The position numbers and the translations under genes were made by a program. The notes under the pieces are model-generated. The model saw only the letters and a list, made by a program, of their open reading frames with translations, was not told the DNA's origin and did no database searches. Below, piece by piece: positions 15,226 to 23,106 of a stretch of 64,000 bases of DNA. How positions within the stretch are numbered: the stretch's first letter is position 1; each line of letters starts with the position of its first letter. Source of the stretch: Chloroflexota bacterium (GTDB taxonomy: Bacteria > Chloroflexota > Anaerolineae > Anaerolineales > Villigracilaceae); assembly GCA_016219545.1 (NCBI GenBank), contig JACRMH010000056.1, forward strand, positions 30,454 to 94,453. The letters are read 5' to 3'.

Positions 15226-16488
15226 ATGGGACAAGACATGCTCCGCCTCATGCGTGACCCGAACCTGCTTCCGTCCGAAAAGCAGACTCTCCTCTCGCGC
15301 ATTGCCGGCCAAGCCGCATCCATGAATATGCCCTGTTATCTCGTCGGCGGTTTCGTACGTGACCTTTTGCTGGGGCGCCCCGTCAACGACTTGGACATCA
15401 TCGTCGAAGGCGACGCCATTCAGCTCGGACATGCCCTCGTAAAAAAACATGGCGGCAAACTCACCCCACACCACAAATTCCACACCGCCATTTGGCACAT
15501 GACACCTGACACTTCGGCACTCCGCACTATTGATCTCATCACCGCCCGCACAGAAACCTATTTACGCCCCGGCGCATTGCCCACCGTAAAGCCCTCCACC
15601 ATCGAAGATGATCTCCATCGCCGCGACTTTACAATTAATGCCATGGCAATCCGCATGGATGGAGATCATTTCGGCGAATTGCTGGACCCGCTAAACGGTC
15701 AAGCCGATCTCGAAAAAGGTGTTGTCCGAGTTTTGCATCCACACTCATTCATAGAGGATCCCACTCGAATTTTCCGTGCTGTCCGTTATGCGGAACGATA
15801 TTCCTTCATCCTTCATCCTTCATCCTTCATCCTTATCAATCCTGAATCTCTTGCCATTCTCAAATCCCTTAGTGGCGAGCGCATCCGCCATGAATTTGAC
15901 TTAATTTTTTCTGAAGAAAGATCCTTCGCAATGCTTTTGCGTTTGGATGAATTAGGCGTTTGTAAAATATTTGATCCAAGCCTGCCCAAATTCGATCAGA
16001 AATATTCTGCGTTGCTTGATTCCATTACTCCAGCGGAACTTGGTATTTCAATAGACCGGGTTATGTTAGGTTATTTACTATGGCTCATGGATTCGCCGAG
16101 CCATGTTATCGAGTCTCTTTCCGGTAGACTGGACTTCACTTCAGAATTAACCAAAGCCTTGCTGGCGGGTGTTCATCTCAAAAACGAAATGACCTCGCTC
16201 AAAGACGCCAAACCGAGCACATGGACATTTCGCCTTGAGCAAGTTCCCCTACAAGCGATTTACGCGCTTTGGCTTGTTTCTGGTGAGCCTGCTTTAAAAG
16301 AATTCCTCACCAAATGGCGGCATGTGAAATCCCATACCACAGGTGACGACCTGAAAGCGCGCGGACTGCCGCCCGGTCCGAGTTATAAGGAAATCCTTAA
16401 TCAGCTCCGCGCCGCTTGGCTGGATGGGGAAGTGCATTCGATTAAAGATGAATTGCAGTTACTTGAAACGTTGATAGTTGATTCTTGA
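15226..16488 (+). CDS. CCA tRNA nucleotidyltransferase / poly(A) polymerase family protein
   Basis: A 420-residue class II nucleotidyltransferase. The head domain shows CYLVGGFVRDLLLGRPVNDLDIIV, with the GG signature and the D-x-D metal pair, then EDDLHRRDFTINAMAI and DPTRIFRAVRYAERY, which are the RRDF and RxxR nucleotide-selection motifs. The tail is less conserved, and no HD domain is evident. It probably adds or repairs tRNA CCA ends; a poly(A) polymerase role is the alternative. A heptanucleotide CCTTCAT is repeated four times in tandem at 15803-15830 inside the gene. The ATG at 15226 is used; a TTG at 15220 is possible. It opens a plus-strand run of four close genes. Confidence 0.85.
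   Translation: MGQDMLRLMRDPNLLPSEKQTLLSRIAGQAASMNMPCYLVGGFVRDLLLGRPVNDLDIIVEGDAIQLGHALVKKHGGKLTPHHKFHTAIWHMTPDTSALRTIDLITARTETYLRPGALPTVKPSTIEDDLHRRDFTINAMAIRMDGDHFGELLDPLNGQADLEKGVVRVLHPHSFIEDPTRIFRAVRYAERYSFILHPSSFILINPESLAILKSLSGERIRHEFDLIFSEERSFAMLLRLDELGVCKIFDPSLPKFDQKYSALLDSITPAELGISIDRVMLGYLLWLMDSPSHVIESLSGRLDFTSELTKALLAGVHLKNEMTSLKDAKPSTWTFRLEQVPLQAIYALWLVSGEPALKEFLTKWRHVKSHTTGDDLKARGLPPGPSYKEILNQLRAAWLDGEVHSIKDELQLLETLIVDS
15803..15830 (+). repeat. Heptanucleotide tandem repeat inside the nucleotidyltransferase gene
   Basis: Four exact copies of CCTTCAT run in tandem, followed by a partial CCTTAT. The unit is not a multiple of three, so gain or loss of one copy would shift the reading frame. 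At present the frame is open through the repeat. Confidence 0.85.
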
Positions 16489-16527
16489 ACTTTGGTAAAA
16501 TCACCACAACCCAAGGAGGCAGGCATT

Positions 16528-17556
16528 ATGTTAGGTCTTCAATATATTAAGGTCAATCCTACTCATTATGTGATCCATTTCGCAGGCGGAAAAAAAAGAC
16601 GCGCAGGAACAGGACTGTCTTTTTTCTACTATAAGCCGACCTCGTCCATCGTCGTTGTGCCTGTAAATAGCGCCGATGTCCCCTTTATCTTCAACGAATT
16701 AAGCCAGGATTATCAACCCCTCACCGTTCAAGGCGAATTGACCTATCGGATCTTCAATCCAGAACTGGTCGCATCCCTGCTTAATTACACAGTGGATAAT
16801 TTGCCGACCCGTTATCTTTCTGAAGACCCGCAAAAACTCTCCCAAAGATTGATCAACCTGCTGCAAGTAATGGTCCGCGCGGAAGTTCAAAGACTTCCGT
16901 TGCGTGATGTTATCAAAGCGTCCGAGTCGGTGGCGTCATCGGTGTTGGAAAAAGTGCGCGGGAGTGAATCTCTCAAATCGCTGGGGGTGGAGGTGATGGC
17001 TCTTGCGATCCAAGCGATCCGCCCCGTACCGGAAGTTGCCCGTGCCCTCGAATCCGAAGCGCGCGAGGAATTCATGCGCCGTGCAGACCAAGCCATATAT
17101 GATCGCAGAAACGCCTCTGTTGAACAGGAACGGCGCATCAAAGAAAATGAACTGAATACAGAGATCACAGTTGAAGAGAAAAAACGGCAAATACGTGAGA
17201 CAAAAGTCCAAGCCGATTTGGTGGTGGAAAAGAAACAGCAGGAAGTCCGTGAGGCCCAGCTTTCAGGACAGATCGCACTGGAGACAGAGCGAAAGCAATT
17301 GGTTTCTGTCCGCACAGAAAATGCCCGTGTTGAAGCAGACACACAGGCGTACGCAATGGCGGCTTCGCTGAATACCTTCAAAGGAATTGATCCAGCCGTA
17401 CTTCAAATGCTTGCCGTTCAAACAACAGATCCCCGCTTAATGGTCAGCCTCGCTATGAAGGAACTGGCGCAGAATGCGGCCAAGATCGGCAACTTGAATA
17501 TCTCTCCTGAGTTGATGCAATTGCTCATGGAAGAAAAAAAGCCGGAAGCTAAGTAG
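16528..17556 (+). CDS. SPFH/band-7 domain protein
   Basis: A 342-residue protein of the SPFH (stomatin/prohibitin/flotillin) family. The SPFH domain covers about 1-190, with QGELTYRIFNPELVASLLNYTV and AEVQRLPLRDVIKASESVA. A long charged coiled coil (about 195-290, rich in Glu, Arg and Lys) follows, then a helical C-terminus. No clear transmembrane helix is visible, so it may be soluble or peripheral. The ATG at 16528 is set by AAGGAGG eight bases before it, rather than the in-frame start at 16492. It lies between the nucleotidyltransferase and NAD-kinase-like genes, with an 8-base gap downstream. Its partner is unknown. Confidence 0.88.
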   Translation: MLGLQYIKVNPTHYVIHFAGGKKRRAGTGLSFFYYKPTSSIVVVPVNSADVPFIFNELSQDYQPLTVQGELTYRIFNPELVASLLNYTVDNLPTRYLSEDPQKLSQRLINLLQVMVRAEVQRLPLRDVIKASESVASSVLEKVRGSESLKSLGVEVMALAIQAIRPVPEVARALESEAREEFMRRADQAIYDRRNASVEQERRIKENELNTEITVEEKKRQIRETKVQADLVVEKKQQEVREAQLSGQIALETERKQLVSVRTENARVEADTQAYAMAASLNTFKGIDPAVLQMLAVQTTDPRLMVSLAMKELAQNAAKIGNLNISPELMQLLMEEKKPEAK

Positions 17557-17563
17557 GGTTGTT

Positions 17564-18502
17564 TTGGAATTTGAGAAGATAGTTTTGGTCACGCGTAAAA
17601 CGCGGCTTGAAGGCCTGATCGAAAGGTTCAATACCATCGGTCAGGCTAAATTCTATCTTGAGCACGGCGGCGGGGATTTTGGACTCTACCAACGCGAGCA
17701 TGATGTCTATTATGCGGCCGTGACCACCTTGCGTTCTAAATTGCAGGAACTTGTCAAGCTTCAAGAGATCGAAAGAGGACTGCTTCCGAATTTTCTTTTT
17801 ACTGAAGCCAATATCGTTGTCACCATTGGGATTGATGGTCTGGTGGCTAATACCGCCAAATATTTAAGCGGACAGCCCCTGATCGCAGTCAACCCTGACC
17901 CTGCACATATTGACGGTATTCTCTTGCCCTTTGATGTGCAGAAGGCTGTTGCTGCGGCCCAGCGCGTGCTCAAAAACCAGATGACCACGAGAAAAATAAG
18001 CATGGCAGATGTCCAGTTGAATGATGGGCAAAACCTGCTGGCGTTCAATGATTTTTTTGTGGGGGTCAAGAGCCACATCTCAGCACGCTATTCTGTCGAA
18101 ATAAATGGTCAGCAGGAAAGGCAATCTTCGAGCGGGATCATTGTTTCCACAGGCGTTGGGTCAACTGGCTGGTTGAGCAGTATGTTCAACATGGCAAACG
18201 GAGTGCTGGCAGGCATTCGGCCTGCTGGAGACAAAATACAGATCACGCCACCTGCGCGTTTTGATTGGGAATCGGAGCAACTTGTATTTGTAGTGCGCGA
18301 ACCTTTTATTAGCAAAACCTCCTCGGCTAAATTGGTATTCGGGCATATTACCAAAGGTTCGCCCCTTGTGATCCACTCTGAAATCCCTGAGAGCGGGGTG
18401 ATCTTTAGCGATGGCGTGGAGTCTGATTTTCTCGCTTTTAATTCCGGCGCCATTGCAACCATTTCACTTGCAGACAAAAAGACCAATCTCGTCGTTGGAT
18501 GA
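17564..18502 (+). CDS. NAD kinase-family protein with altered GGDG motif
   Basis: A 312-residue protein of the ATP-NAD kinase family. The C-terminal half is convincing: NDFFVGVKSHISARYSVEI, then SSSGIIVSTGVGSTGWLSS, which fits the conserved NE/D and GTGSTGW parts. The usual GGDGT loop, however, reads VVTIGIDGLVANTAKYL, with GIDG in place of GGDG. It is about 30 residues longer than most NAD kinases, and the N-terminal part is unfamiliar. It may phosphorylate NAD or a related substrate, or be a divergent non-canonical member. Start codon is TTG at 17564, 8 bases after the SPFH stop. The stop is 4 bases before the next gene, so it is clearly in an operon. Confidence 0.75.
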   Translation: MEFEKIVLVTRKTRLEGLIERFNTIGQAKFYLEHGGGDFGLYQREHDVYYAAVTTLRSKLQELVKLQEIERGLLPNFLFTEANIVVTIGIDGLVANTAKYLSGQPLIAVNPDPAHIDGILLPFDVQKAVAAAQRVLKNQMTTRKISMADVQLNDGQNLLAFNDFFVGVKSHISARYSVEINGQQERQSSSGIIVSTGVGSTGWLSSMFNMANGVLAGIRPAGDKIQITPPARFDWESEQLVFVVREPFISKTSSAKLVFGHITKGSPLVIHSEIPESGVIFSDGVESDFLAFNSGAIATISLADKKTNLVVG

Positions 18503-18506
18503 ATCA

Positions 18507-19280
18507 ATGAACCTTCAACCTTATCTTGATTTTGCCACCACCCTTGCCTATAACGCGGGGAAGATCACATTAAGATATTTCAACACAGGGATTCGACCAG
18601 AGCTAAAAGCTAATAACGACCCTGTCACTGTTGCAGATCGAGAAGCGGAGTCTTATATCCGCACAGAGATCGAGCGGACTTATCCGGGTCATGCCATTGT
18701 GGGGGAGGAGTACGGCGAAAATGGGAATGGTCATTCCTTTCGGTGGATCATTGACCCAATTGACGGCACGATTTCATTCATTCGCGGCGTGCCATTGTAT
18801 GGCGTTCTGCTTGGGTTGGAGATTGACGGAGTTGTGCGTGTGGGCGCGGCCTACTTCCCGCCACTGGATGAAATGCTGTGCGCGGCGGATGGACTCGGCT
18901 GTTTGTGGAATGGACGCAGGGCGCGAGTCTCACAGGTGGATAAACTATCCGAGGCCTGCGTAGTCAGCTCTGACTTTCAACATCTCGCTGCGAAAATGCC
19001 GGATGTGATGGATCGCTTTAGAAACAAAAGATCCCTGATGCGCACGTGGGCAGATGCTTATGGATATTTATTGGTGGCCACAGGCCGGGCCGAAGTGGCA
19101 TTGGACCCGCGTTTGGATGTGTATGATTGCGGACCGTATCCCGTCATCTTTCGCGAGGCGGGCGGATTCTTCGGGGCGTGGAACGGCGAAGAGGGTCACA
19201 CTCACGGGGAGGGGATTGCCTGTAACGCCGCACTCAAGCAAGAGGTTTTGGAATTGATGCGCAGCCCCTCGTCAAATTAA
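18507..19280 (+). CDS. Inositol monophosphatase-family phosphatase (possible HisN histidinol-phosphatase)
   Basis: A 257-residue Mg-dependent sugar/inositol phosphatase. It has the early NDPVTVADREAE segment, the metal-binding GEEYGE and WIIDPIDGTISFIRG (DPIDGT-type motif), and the late DVYDCGPYPVIFREAGGFFGAW motif. The last segment resembles HisN-type histidinol phosphatases, but other substrates of the family (inositol phosphate, fructose bisphosphate, PAP) cannot be excluded. The ATG at 18507 is chosen; the longer frame overlaps the upstream gene by almost 100 bases. It is the last gene of the unit, followed by a strong terminator. Confidence 0.88.
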   Translation: MNLQPYLDFATTLAYNAGKITLRYFNTGIRPELKANNDPVTVADREAESYIRTEIERTYPGHAIVGEEYGENGNGHSFRWIIDPIDGTISFIRGVPLYGVLLGLEIDGVVRVGAAYFPPLDEMLCAADGLGCLWNGRRARVSQVDKLSEACVVSSDFQHLAAKMPDVMDRFRNKRSLMRTWADAYGYLLVATGRAEVALDPRLDVYDCGPYPVIFREAGGFFGAWNGEEGHTHGEGIACNAALKQEVLELMRSPSSN

Positions 19281-19325
19281 ACAAAAAAGCAGTCCGGTCA
19301 AAAATATCGGACTGCTTTTTTGTTT
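19279..19325. terminator. Strong bidirectional terminator
   Basis: An 18-base perfect stem (19279-19296 with 19308-19325; core GCAGTCCG/CGGACTGC) has A-runs and T-runs on both sides. It serves the plus-strand operon and the convergent haem-binding gene. Confidence 0.9.
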
Positions 19326-19334
19326 AAGATCTTT

Positions 19335-19754
19335 TTATCGAAAACTTAATGCATTGATCAGGTCTTGCTTTTGCTGGCTGTTCAAGCGTGAATTCGGGTG
19401 GAAGAGTGTGTACTGAAGGGGCGGCATTTCGCCTGACTGAATGACCTCGGTTATTTCTCTCGACTCGCCGGGGTTGGTGTTCCAATCTGAGAAGTTGAAC
19501 TTCTCCCTGCCTTCGTTCACATCCATTTGAATGAGCCAGGATGCCGGGGCGATGTTGCTGTACCACGGCCAGGTTGTTTCATTACTATGACATTGGAAGC
19601 AATGTTCCTTTGCGAGTGCGCGCGCTTCGGGGCTGGACCATTGAGGTTCTGAAACTACAGCCGGGTTGACATGGTTGTGCCCGAAGGGAATCAATTGTAT
19701 TAGACCAAACAAAATAATCCCGCCCACCACGATATACAGGTATATTTTTTTCAT
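19335..19754 (-). CDS. Membrane-anchored haem-binding domain protein
   Basis: A 139-residue protein with an N-terminal membrane anchor (about 3-24) and a single c-type haem motif CFQCHSNETTWPWYSNIAPA followed by SWLIQMDVNEGREKFNFSDW. This is the pattern of the haem-binding domain family (Haem_bd) found in many cytochrome-linked exported proteins. A Met-Pro near the end (GEMPPLQY) may give the second haem ligand. The ATG at 19754 has GGAG upstream; the frame extends to 19805 without a better start. No redox partner is adjacent. Confidence 0.87.
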   Translation of the reverse strand: MKKIYLYIVVGGIILFGLIQLIPFGHNHVNPAVVSEPQWSSPEARALAKEHCFQCHSNETTWPWYSNIAPASWLIQMDVNEGREKFNFSDWNTNPGESREITEVIQSGEMPPLQYTLFHPNSRLNSQQKQDLINALSFR

Positions 19755-19860
19755 ATTGCTTTCATCTCCTTTGAAATGTGTTGACTGGCAAGTATAGCCA
19801 ATCAATTATAAGAGTGCCTTAATGCCGTGTGAGAGGATTTTGTAGATTGTGTTAACGCGG

Positions 19861-20763
19861 CTAAAAGTGTCTTGCAATTTCAGAGGCATATTTCGTTCCA
19901 ACCGTTGACCTGTTTTCTGTGAGCCAGTCTTTGAGGCTGGTCTTGCATCGGGGGGATTCTTTCGAAATGAGCAGATTTGCCATTAAGCCATCCACTTCTT
20001 CGGGAGTGAGGATGACATCACCAACGAAGAGACTCAGCACTTGGGCGGCGAACAATGCCAGTCGCGGCGGGAGGTTGATCAAAGGTCGGGAGATGCCTAT
20101 TGTTTTTGAGATCAACTCAACGGTCTGCTTGAACGTCAACTCATCGGGCCCGACTGCGTCCCAGATGAAATTGTCTTTTTTATAAACCGCATCCACTACC
20201 AGTTGGGCGAGATCATCCACGTACACGGGACTTAACTTGTACGAGCCGTCGCCGGGCAGACCGAAAAGGGGCAGACGCCGCAAGAGCCAGGCGATGTTGT
20301 TGATGAGAATGTCTTCCTTGCCAAATAAAACGGTGGGTCGCAGAATGGCATAACTCATGCCGGATTCAATGACTGCTTTTTCGTTGGCGGCCTTGCCCCA
20401 GAAATAAGGCAGGTGCGAAGTGGAGGATGGGTTGGTGATGCTGATGTGAACAATGCGCTTTACACCGGCTTTGATGACAGCGTTCACTAAAATTTTTGTA
20501 TTCTCCACAGCCTTGGGCTGGGTGTTACTGCCTTTGTCAAAGCGGATCCAATAGGTGTTGACCAGTACATCCATGCCGCGCAAACTTTGGGCGAGTTCGG
20601 CTTCGTTCGTGAAATTCATTGGGAAGGCTTTCACTTTTCCGCCGAATGGATCGGGACGGTCTGGATGATTGGTCAGCGTGAAGACTTCCTCGCCGCGTTC
20701 GAGTAAACGTTTGGCAATATATTTTCCTGAATAACTAAAGGCACCTGTAATTGCGATTTTCAT
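19861..20763 (-). CDS. NAD(P)-binding SDR-like epimerase/dehydrogenase (NDUFA9-like)
   Basis: A 300-residue atypical short-chain dehydrogenase. It begins with KIAITGAFSYSGKYIAKRLL, a TGxxxxxG-type dinucleotide loop, and continues with VKRIVHISITNPSS and LPYFWGKAANEKAVIESG; the family's active-site Tyr region is degenerate here. The closest pattern is the NAD-binding epimerase branch related to complex I NDUFA9 or to NmrA. Its substrate is unknown. The ATG overlaps the stop of the upstream membrane protein gene by four bases (20760-20763), so they are translationally coupled under the GbsR-type regulator. Confidence 0.82.
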   Translation of the reverse strand: MKIAITGAFSYSGKYIAKRLLERGEEVFTLTNHPDRPDPFGGKVKAFPMNFTNEAELAQSLRGMDVLVNTYWIRFDKGSNTQPKAVENTKILVNAVIKAGVKRIVHISITNPSSTSHLPYFWGKAANEKAVIESGMSYAILRPTVLFGKEDILINNIAWLLRRLPLFGLPGDGSYKLSPVYVDDLAQLVVDAVYKKDNFIWDAVGPDELTFKQTVELISKTIGISRPLINLPPRLALFAAQVLSLFVGDVILTPEEVDGLMANLLISKESPRCKTSLKDWLTENRSTVGTKYASEIARHF

Positions 20764-21107
20764 TTTGACTCCTTTGGGCGCGGGGCAAACAGCGCGAAGA
20801 ATGAAACGATAAAGCCAACTCCGATCAGCGCGAACATGAAACCAAAAAGATTTCCGCTTGTGCGTCTGGTGAGTTCAAAGAATAATTCTTCGGCATTGAC
20901 CGCTTTGGGTTGATACATCAGGCTGATAAGAAGCGGCAGCCCGACGAGCAGGATGTTGGAGAAGACTGTCCAGAATTGCGCGCGTTCTTCCGTCCCGCAC
21001 AAGTCAACTAGGATGCGTTTGAGGAAGGGACGAATATATCGAAAGGTCAATGCGCAAATGGTGAAGGTGATGACTACTTCAATTACGAATGCGAGTATGG
21101 TGTTCAT
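20760..21107 (-). CDS. Small membrane protein in a GbsR-type regulator operon
   Basis: About 115 residues with three predicted membrane segments (about 3-22, 45-63 and 88-108), joined by a charged loop RPFLKRILVDLCGTEERAQF. I recognise no family. The ATG at 21107 is set by AGGAG on the minus strand; an upstream extension would run through a dispersed inverted repeat. It overlaps the SDR gene by four bases. Confidence 0.7.
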   Translation of the reverse strand: MNTILAFVIEVVITFTICALTFRYIRPFLKRILVDLCGTEERAQFWTVFSNILLVGLPLLISLMYQPKAVNAEELFFELTRRTSGNLFGFMFALIGVGFIVSFFALFAPRPKESK

Positions 21108-21124
21108 GGTTGCTCCTGTTGTCC

Positions 21125-21224
21125 ATGTCGTTGCGAGGGCGGTGTTCTTTCGCCCGAAGCAATCCCCTACAAAGTTGGAGGTTGCTTCGCTGCCAAGACC
21201 AAATACGGCGGCTCGCAACGACAT
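21125..21224. repeat. Dispersed inverted repeat element, copy A
   Basis: A 100-bp element bounded by ATGTCGTTGCGAG and its exact complement CTCGCAACGACAT, with inner words CCGAAGCAA and TTGCTTCG. It lies between the GbsR-type regulator and the membrane protein it probably controls. Further full copies are at 27605, 33217 and 39849. Confidence 0.9.
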
Positions 21225-21230
21225 AGGCTC

Positions 21231-21761
21231 TTATTTCAAAACAGACAATATTTTTGTAACATTGGTCATGCCCAAACTCTCCAGCTTGATGACGGCTTTG
21301 GTGAGTCCGTCTATGGCGTTGAAGAATTCCTGTAGTGCCTGCACGCGCTGGGTGACGAATTCGATCTCCGCTTCATCGCCTGTGACCTCGCCGGCTTCCA
21401 GTTTCGCCAGCGTTTCCGCCACCGAGCGGACCGCGCTGTCGAATTCGCTGTTTTGCCTTTCCTTCAAAATGGAGCGGATGGACTTGTAGAAATCATCCTC
21501 GGCTTCGTAATAATCCTTGCGGTCGGCCAGTTTCGAGGAGCGGTGGACAAGTCCCATGCGCGCCAGGGTGCGGACCTCGGTGCTGATCGCGCCTTTGGTC
21601 AGCCCGGTTGCCTGAACGATCTCGTCCAGCGAGAGCGGGGTGGAGGAAAGGTACAGCACGGCAAAGATGGCTCCCATGCCTTTGGGAAAGCCCCAGAAGC
21701 GGCTGATCTGACTGAGGCCTTCGGTGAAATCCTGTTTGAGTTGGGTGAGTTTAGTGGTCAT
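21231..21761 (-). CDS. GbsR/MarR-type transcriptional regulator
   Basis: A 176-residue winged-helix repressor of the GbsR branch. It has the N-terminal ISRFWGFPKGMGAIFAVLYL helix pair, then the recognition region LDEIVQATGLTKGAISTEVRTLARMGLV, a wing (HRSSKLADRKDYYEAEDDFYKSI) and a C-terminal dimerisation helix. In other bacteria this branch senses choline or related ligands; the ligand here is unknown. It is the first gene of the regulator, membrane protein, SDR operon. A perfect palindrome at 21779-21798 lies in its promoter, so autoregulation is likely. Confidence 0.9.
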   Translation of the reverse strand: MTTKLTQLKQDFTEGLSQISRFWGFPKGMGAIFAVLYLSSTPLSLDEIVQATGLTKGAISTEVRTLARMGLVHRSSKLADRKDYYEAEDDFYKSIRSILKERQNSEFDSAVRSVAETLAKLEAGEVTGDEAEIEFVTQRVQALQEFFNAIDGLTKAVIKLESLGMTNVTKILSVLK

Positions 21762-21778
21762 GACACTATCCTTTAGAA

Positions 21779-21828
21779 CGTTTAGTAATTACTAAACGTA
21801 GTATACGACGGGTGGATTGGAATGTCAA
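21779..21828 (-). promoter_or_regulatory. Sigma-70-type promoter with palindromic operator
   Basis: On the minus strand -35 TTGACA (21828-21823) is separated by 17 bases from -10 TATACT (21805-21800). Just downstream is a 20-base perfect palindrome CGTTTAGTAATTACTAAACG (21779-21798), which covers the expected transcription start near 21793. It ends 17 bases before the regulator ATG. The arrangement fits repression by the encoded GbsR-type protein. Confidence 0.85.
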
Positions 21829-21835
21829 GAACAAA

Positions 21836-21858
21836 AAAGCCGCCAAAGCTGGCGGCTT
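21836..21858 (-). terminator. Terminator of the beta-propeller gene
   Basis: On the minus strand AAGCCGCC (21858-21851) pairs with GGCGGCTT (21844-21837) around a short loop and is followed by TTTTTTG. It lies about 95 bases past the stop at 21953. Confidence 0.65.
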
Positions 21859-21952
21859 GATCTGTTTGTTATTGACATGGTGGGAAAACAAGAAATTATG
21901 TGAAGTAAACCATGATTTTGTTTTCCTGATTTACTCTTTATCACAAGAGTGC

Positions 21953-23053
21953 TTATGGCGTGGGTGTAATAATTTCAGGAAGCCAAGAAAAATTAAAAAT
22001 ATTTGAATCGCTTGCCAAGGGTAAATTGATTGGCTCACCTCCTTGTGAATTTATCAAGTAGGGTTGCCAATGAGCATATAATGGTTCTCCGCCAGTCGAG
22101 AGATCGCAAACAAAATCTGAAGCTGCGAAGATCAGGTATTTTCCGTCTGGTGACCAAACTGGATCTTTTTCACCGCCTGGTAGATTGCTTATCTGGTGCA
22201 AATTGCCTCCATCAAGTTCGACAGTATATATATCCCCGCAACCATCATTTGATCTGAATGCAATTTGCTTGCCATCTGGAGACCAGGAAATACGACTTTG
22301 ACTAGCAAGGACTCCTTCCACCTGTATCTTGTTTTGACCAGATGTATCCATTACATACAAATGTGCTCCATTACCATGTTTCGGAAGATCAAATTGCAGA
22401 TAGGCGATTTGTTTTCCATCTGGCGACCAAGATGGAAAACCTTCTGGAAAAGAAGAATAGGCAAACTGTTTGATCGTTTTAGTAAATGGGTTGATTATAA
22501 AAATATCACTTTGGGTGCCAATGTCACCAGAATAAGCAATTTGATTTCCATCGGGCGACCAGGAGAGTCCGGAAACAGATTGATTGCCAGTCTTTAATCG
22601 TTCGGTTTGGTTGCCGTCTACGTTTGCTATAAAAATATTTTCACGTGCATAGTCAATCTCTACTGATGTATATGCGAGGTAGCTTCCATCCGGCGACCAT
22701 GTTGGGGAGAAAACCAATTCATTACCATAGGCTTTAACCAAATATCTCATGTTCTGCCCATTTGCATCTGCTATCCCAATACTGTGATAAATAAACCCAT
22801 TGCTTTTATCAACTCCCCGGCCGGCAAAAGCAATTTTGCCAGTTAGTGTATCAAAAGGAAATGGAGTTTTTGAAGGTATAGGAGTTAAGGTCGGCAAGAG
22901 TAATGGCGCAGATGACGTGGTGGAAGAGGGAGTGTGTATTACTGGGAGAGTGCTTTCTATCGGTGCAGAGTTCGCATAGTTTTGGTTTATACAACCCGTG
23001 CCAAGGAATATAATGCAAACAAGTGTCAAATTCTTTAAAAGGAATTTGTTCAT
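21953..23053 (-). CDS. TolB-like beta-propeller (PD40) lipoprotein
   Basis: A 366-residue exported protein with a lipoprotein signal ending FLGTGC, a Thr/Pro/Ser-rich linker, and a domain with at least five PD40/WD40-like blades marked by SPDGSYLAYTS, SPDGNQIAYSG, SPDGKQIAYLQ, SPDGKQIAFRS and SPDGKYLIFAA. Such propellers usually bind other proteins or glycans. The ATG at 23053 follows GGAGG; the frame continues upstream into unrelated DNA. It is probably attached to the outer face of the membrane. No partner gene is evident. Confidence 0.88.
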   Translation of the reverse strand: MNKFLLKNLTLVCIIFLGTGCINQNYANSAPIESTLPVIHTPSSTTSSAPLLLPTLTPIPSKTPFPFDTLTGKIAFAGRGVDKSNGFIYHSIGIADANGQNMRYLVKAYGNELVFSPTWSPDGSYLAYTSVEIDYARENIFIANVDGNQTERLKTGNQSVSGLSWSPDGNQIAYSGDIGTQSDIFIINPFTKTIKQFAYSSFPEGFPSWSPDGKQIAYLQFDLPKHGNGAHLYVMDTSGQNKIQVEGVLASQSRISWSPDGKQIAFRSNDGCGDIYTVELDGGNLHQISNLPGGEKDPVWSPDGKYLIFAASDFVCDLSTGGEPLYAHWQPYLINSQGGEPINLPLASDSNIFNFSWLPEIITPTP

Positions 23054-23106
23054 AAATATCCTCCAAACACTTGAGGGAAAGAATCTAATTTGAGAGTTTA
23101 TAACTT

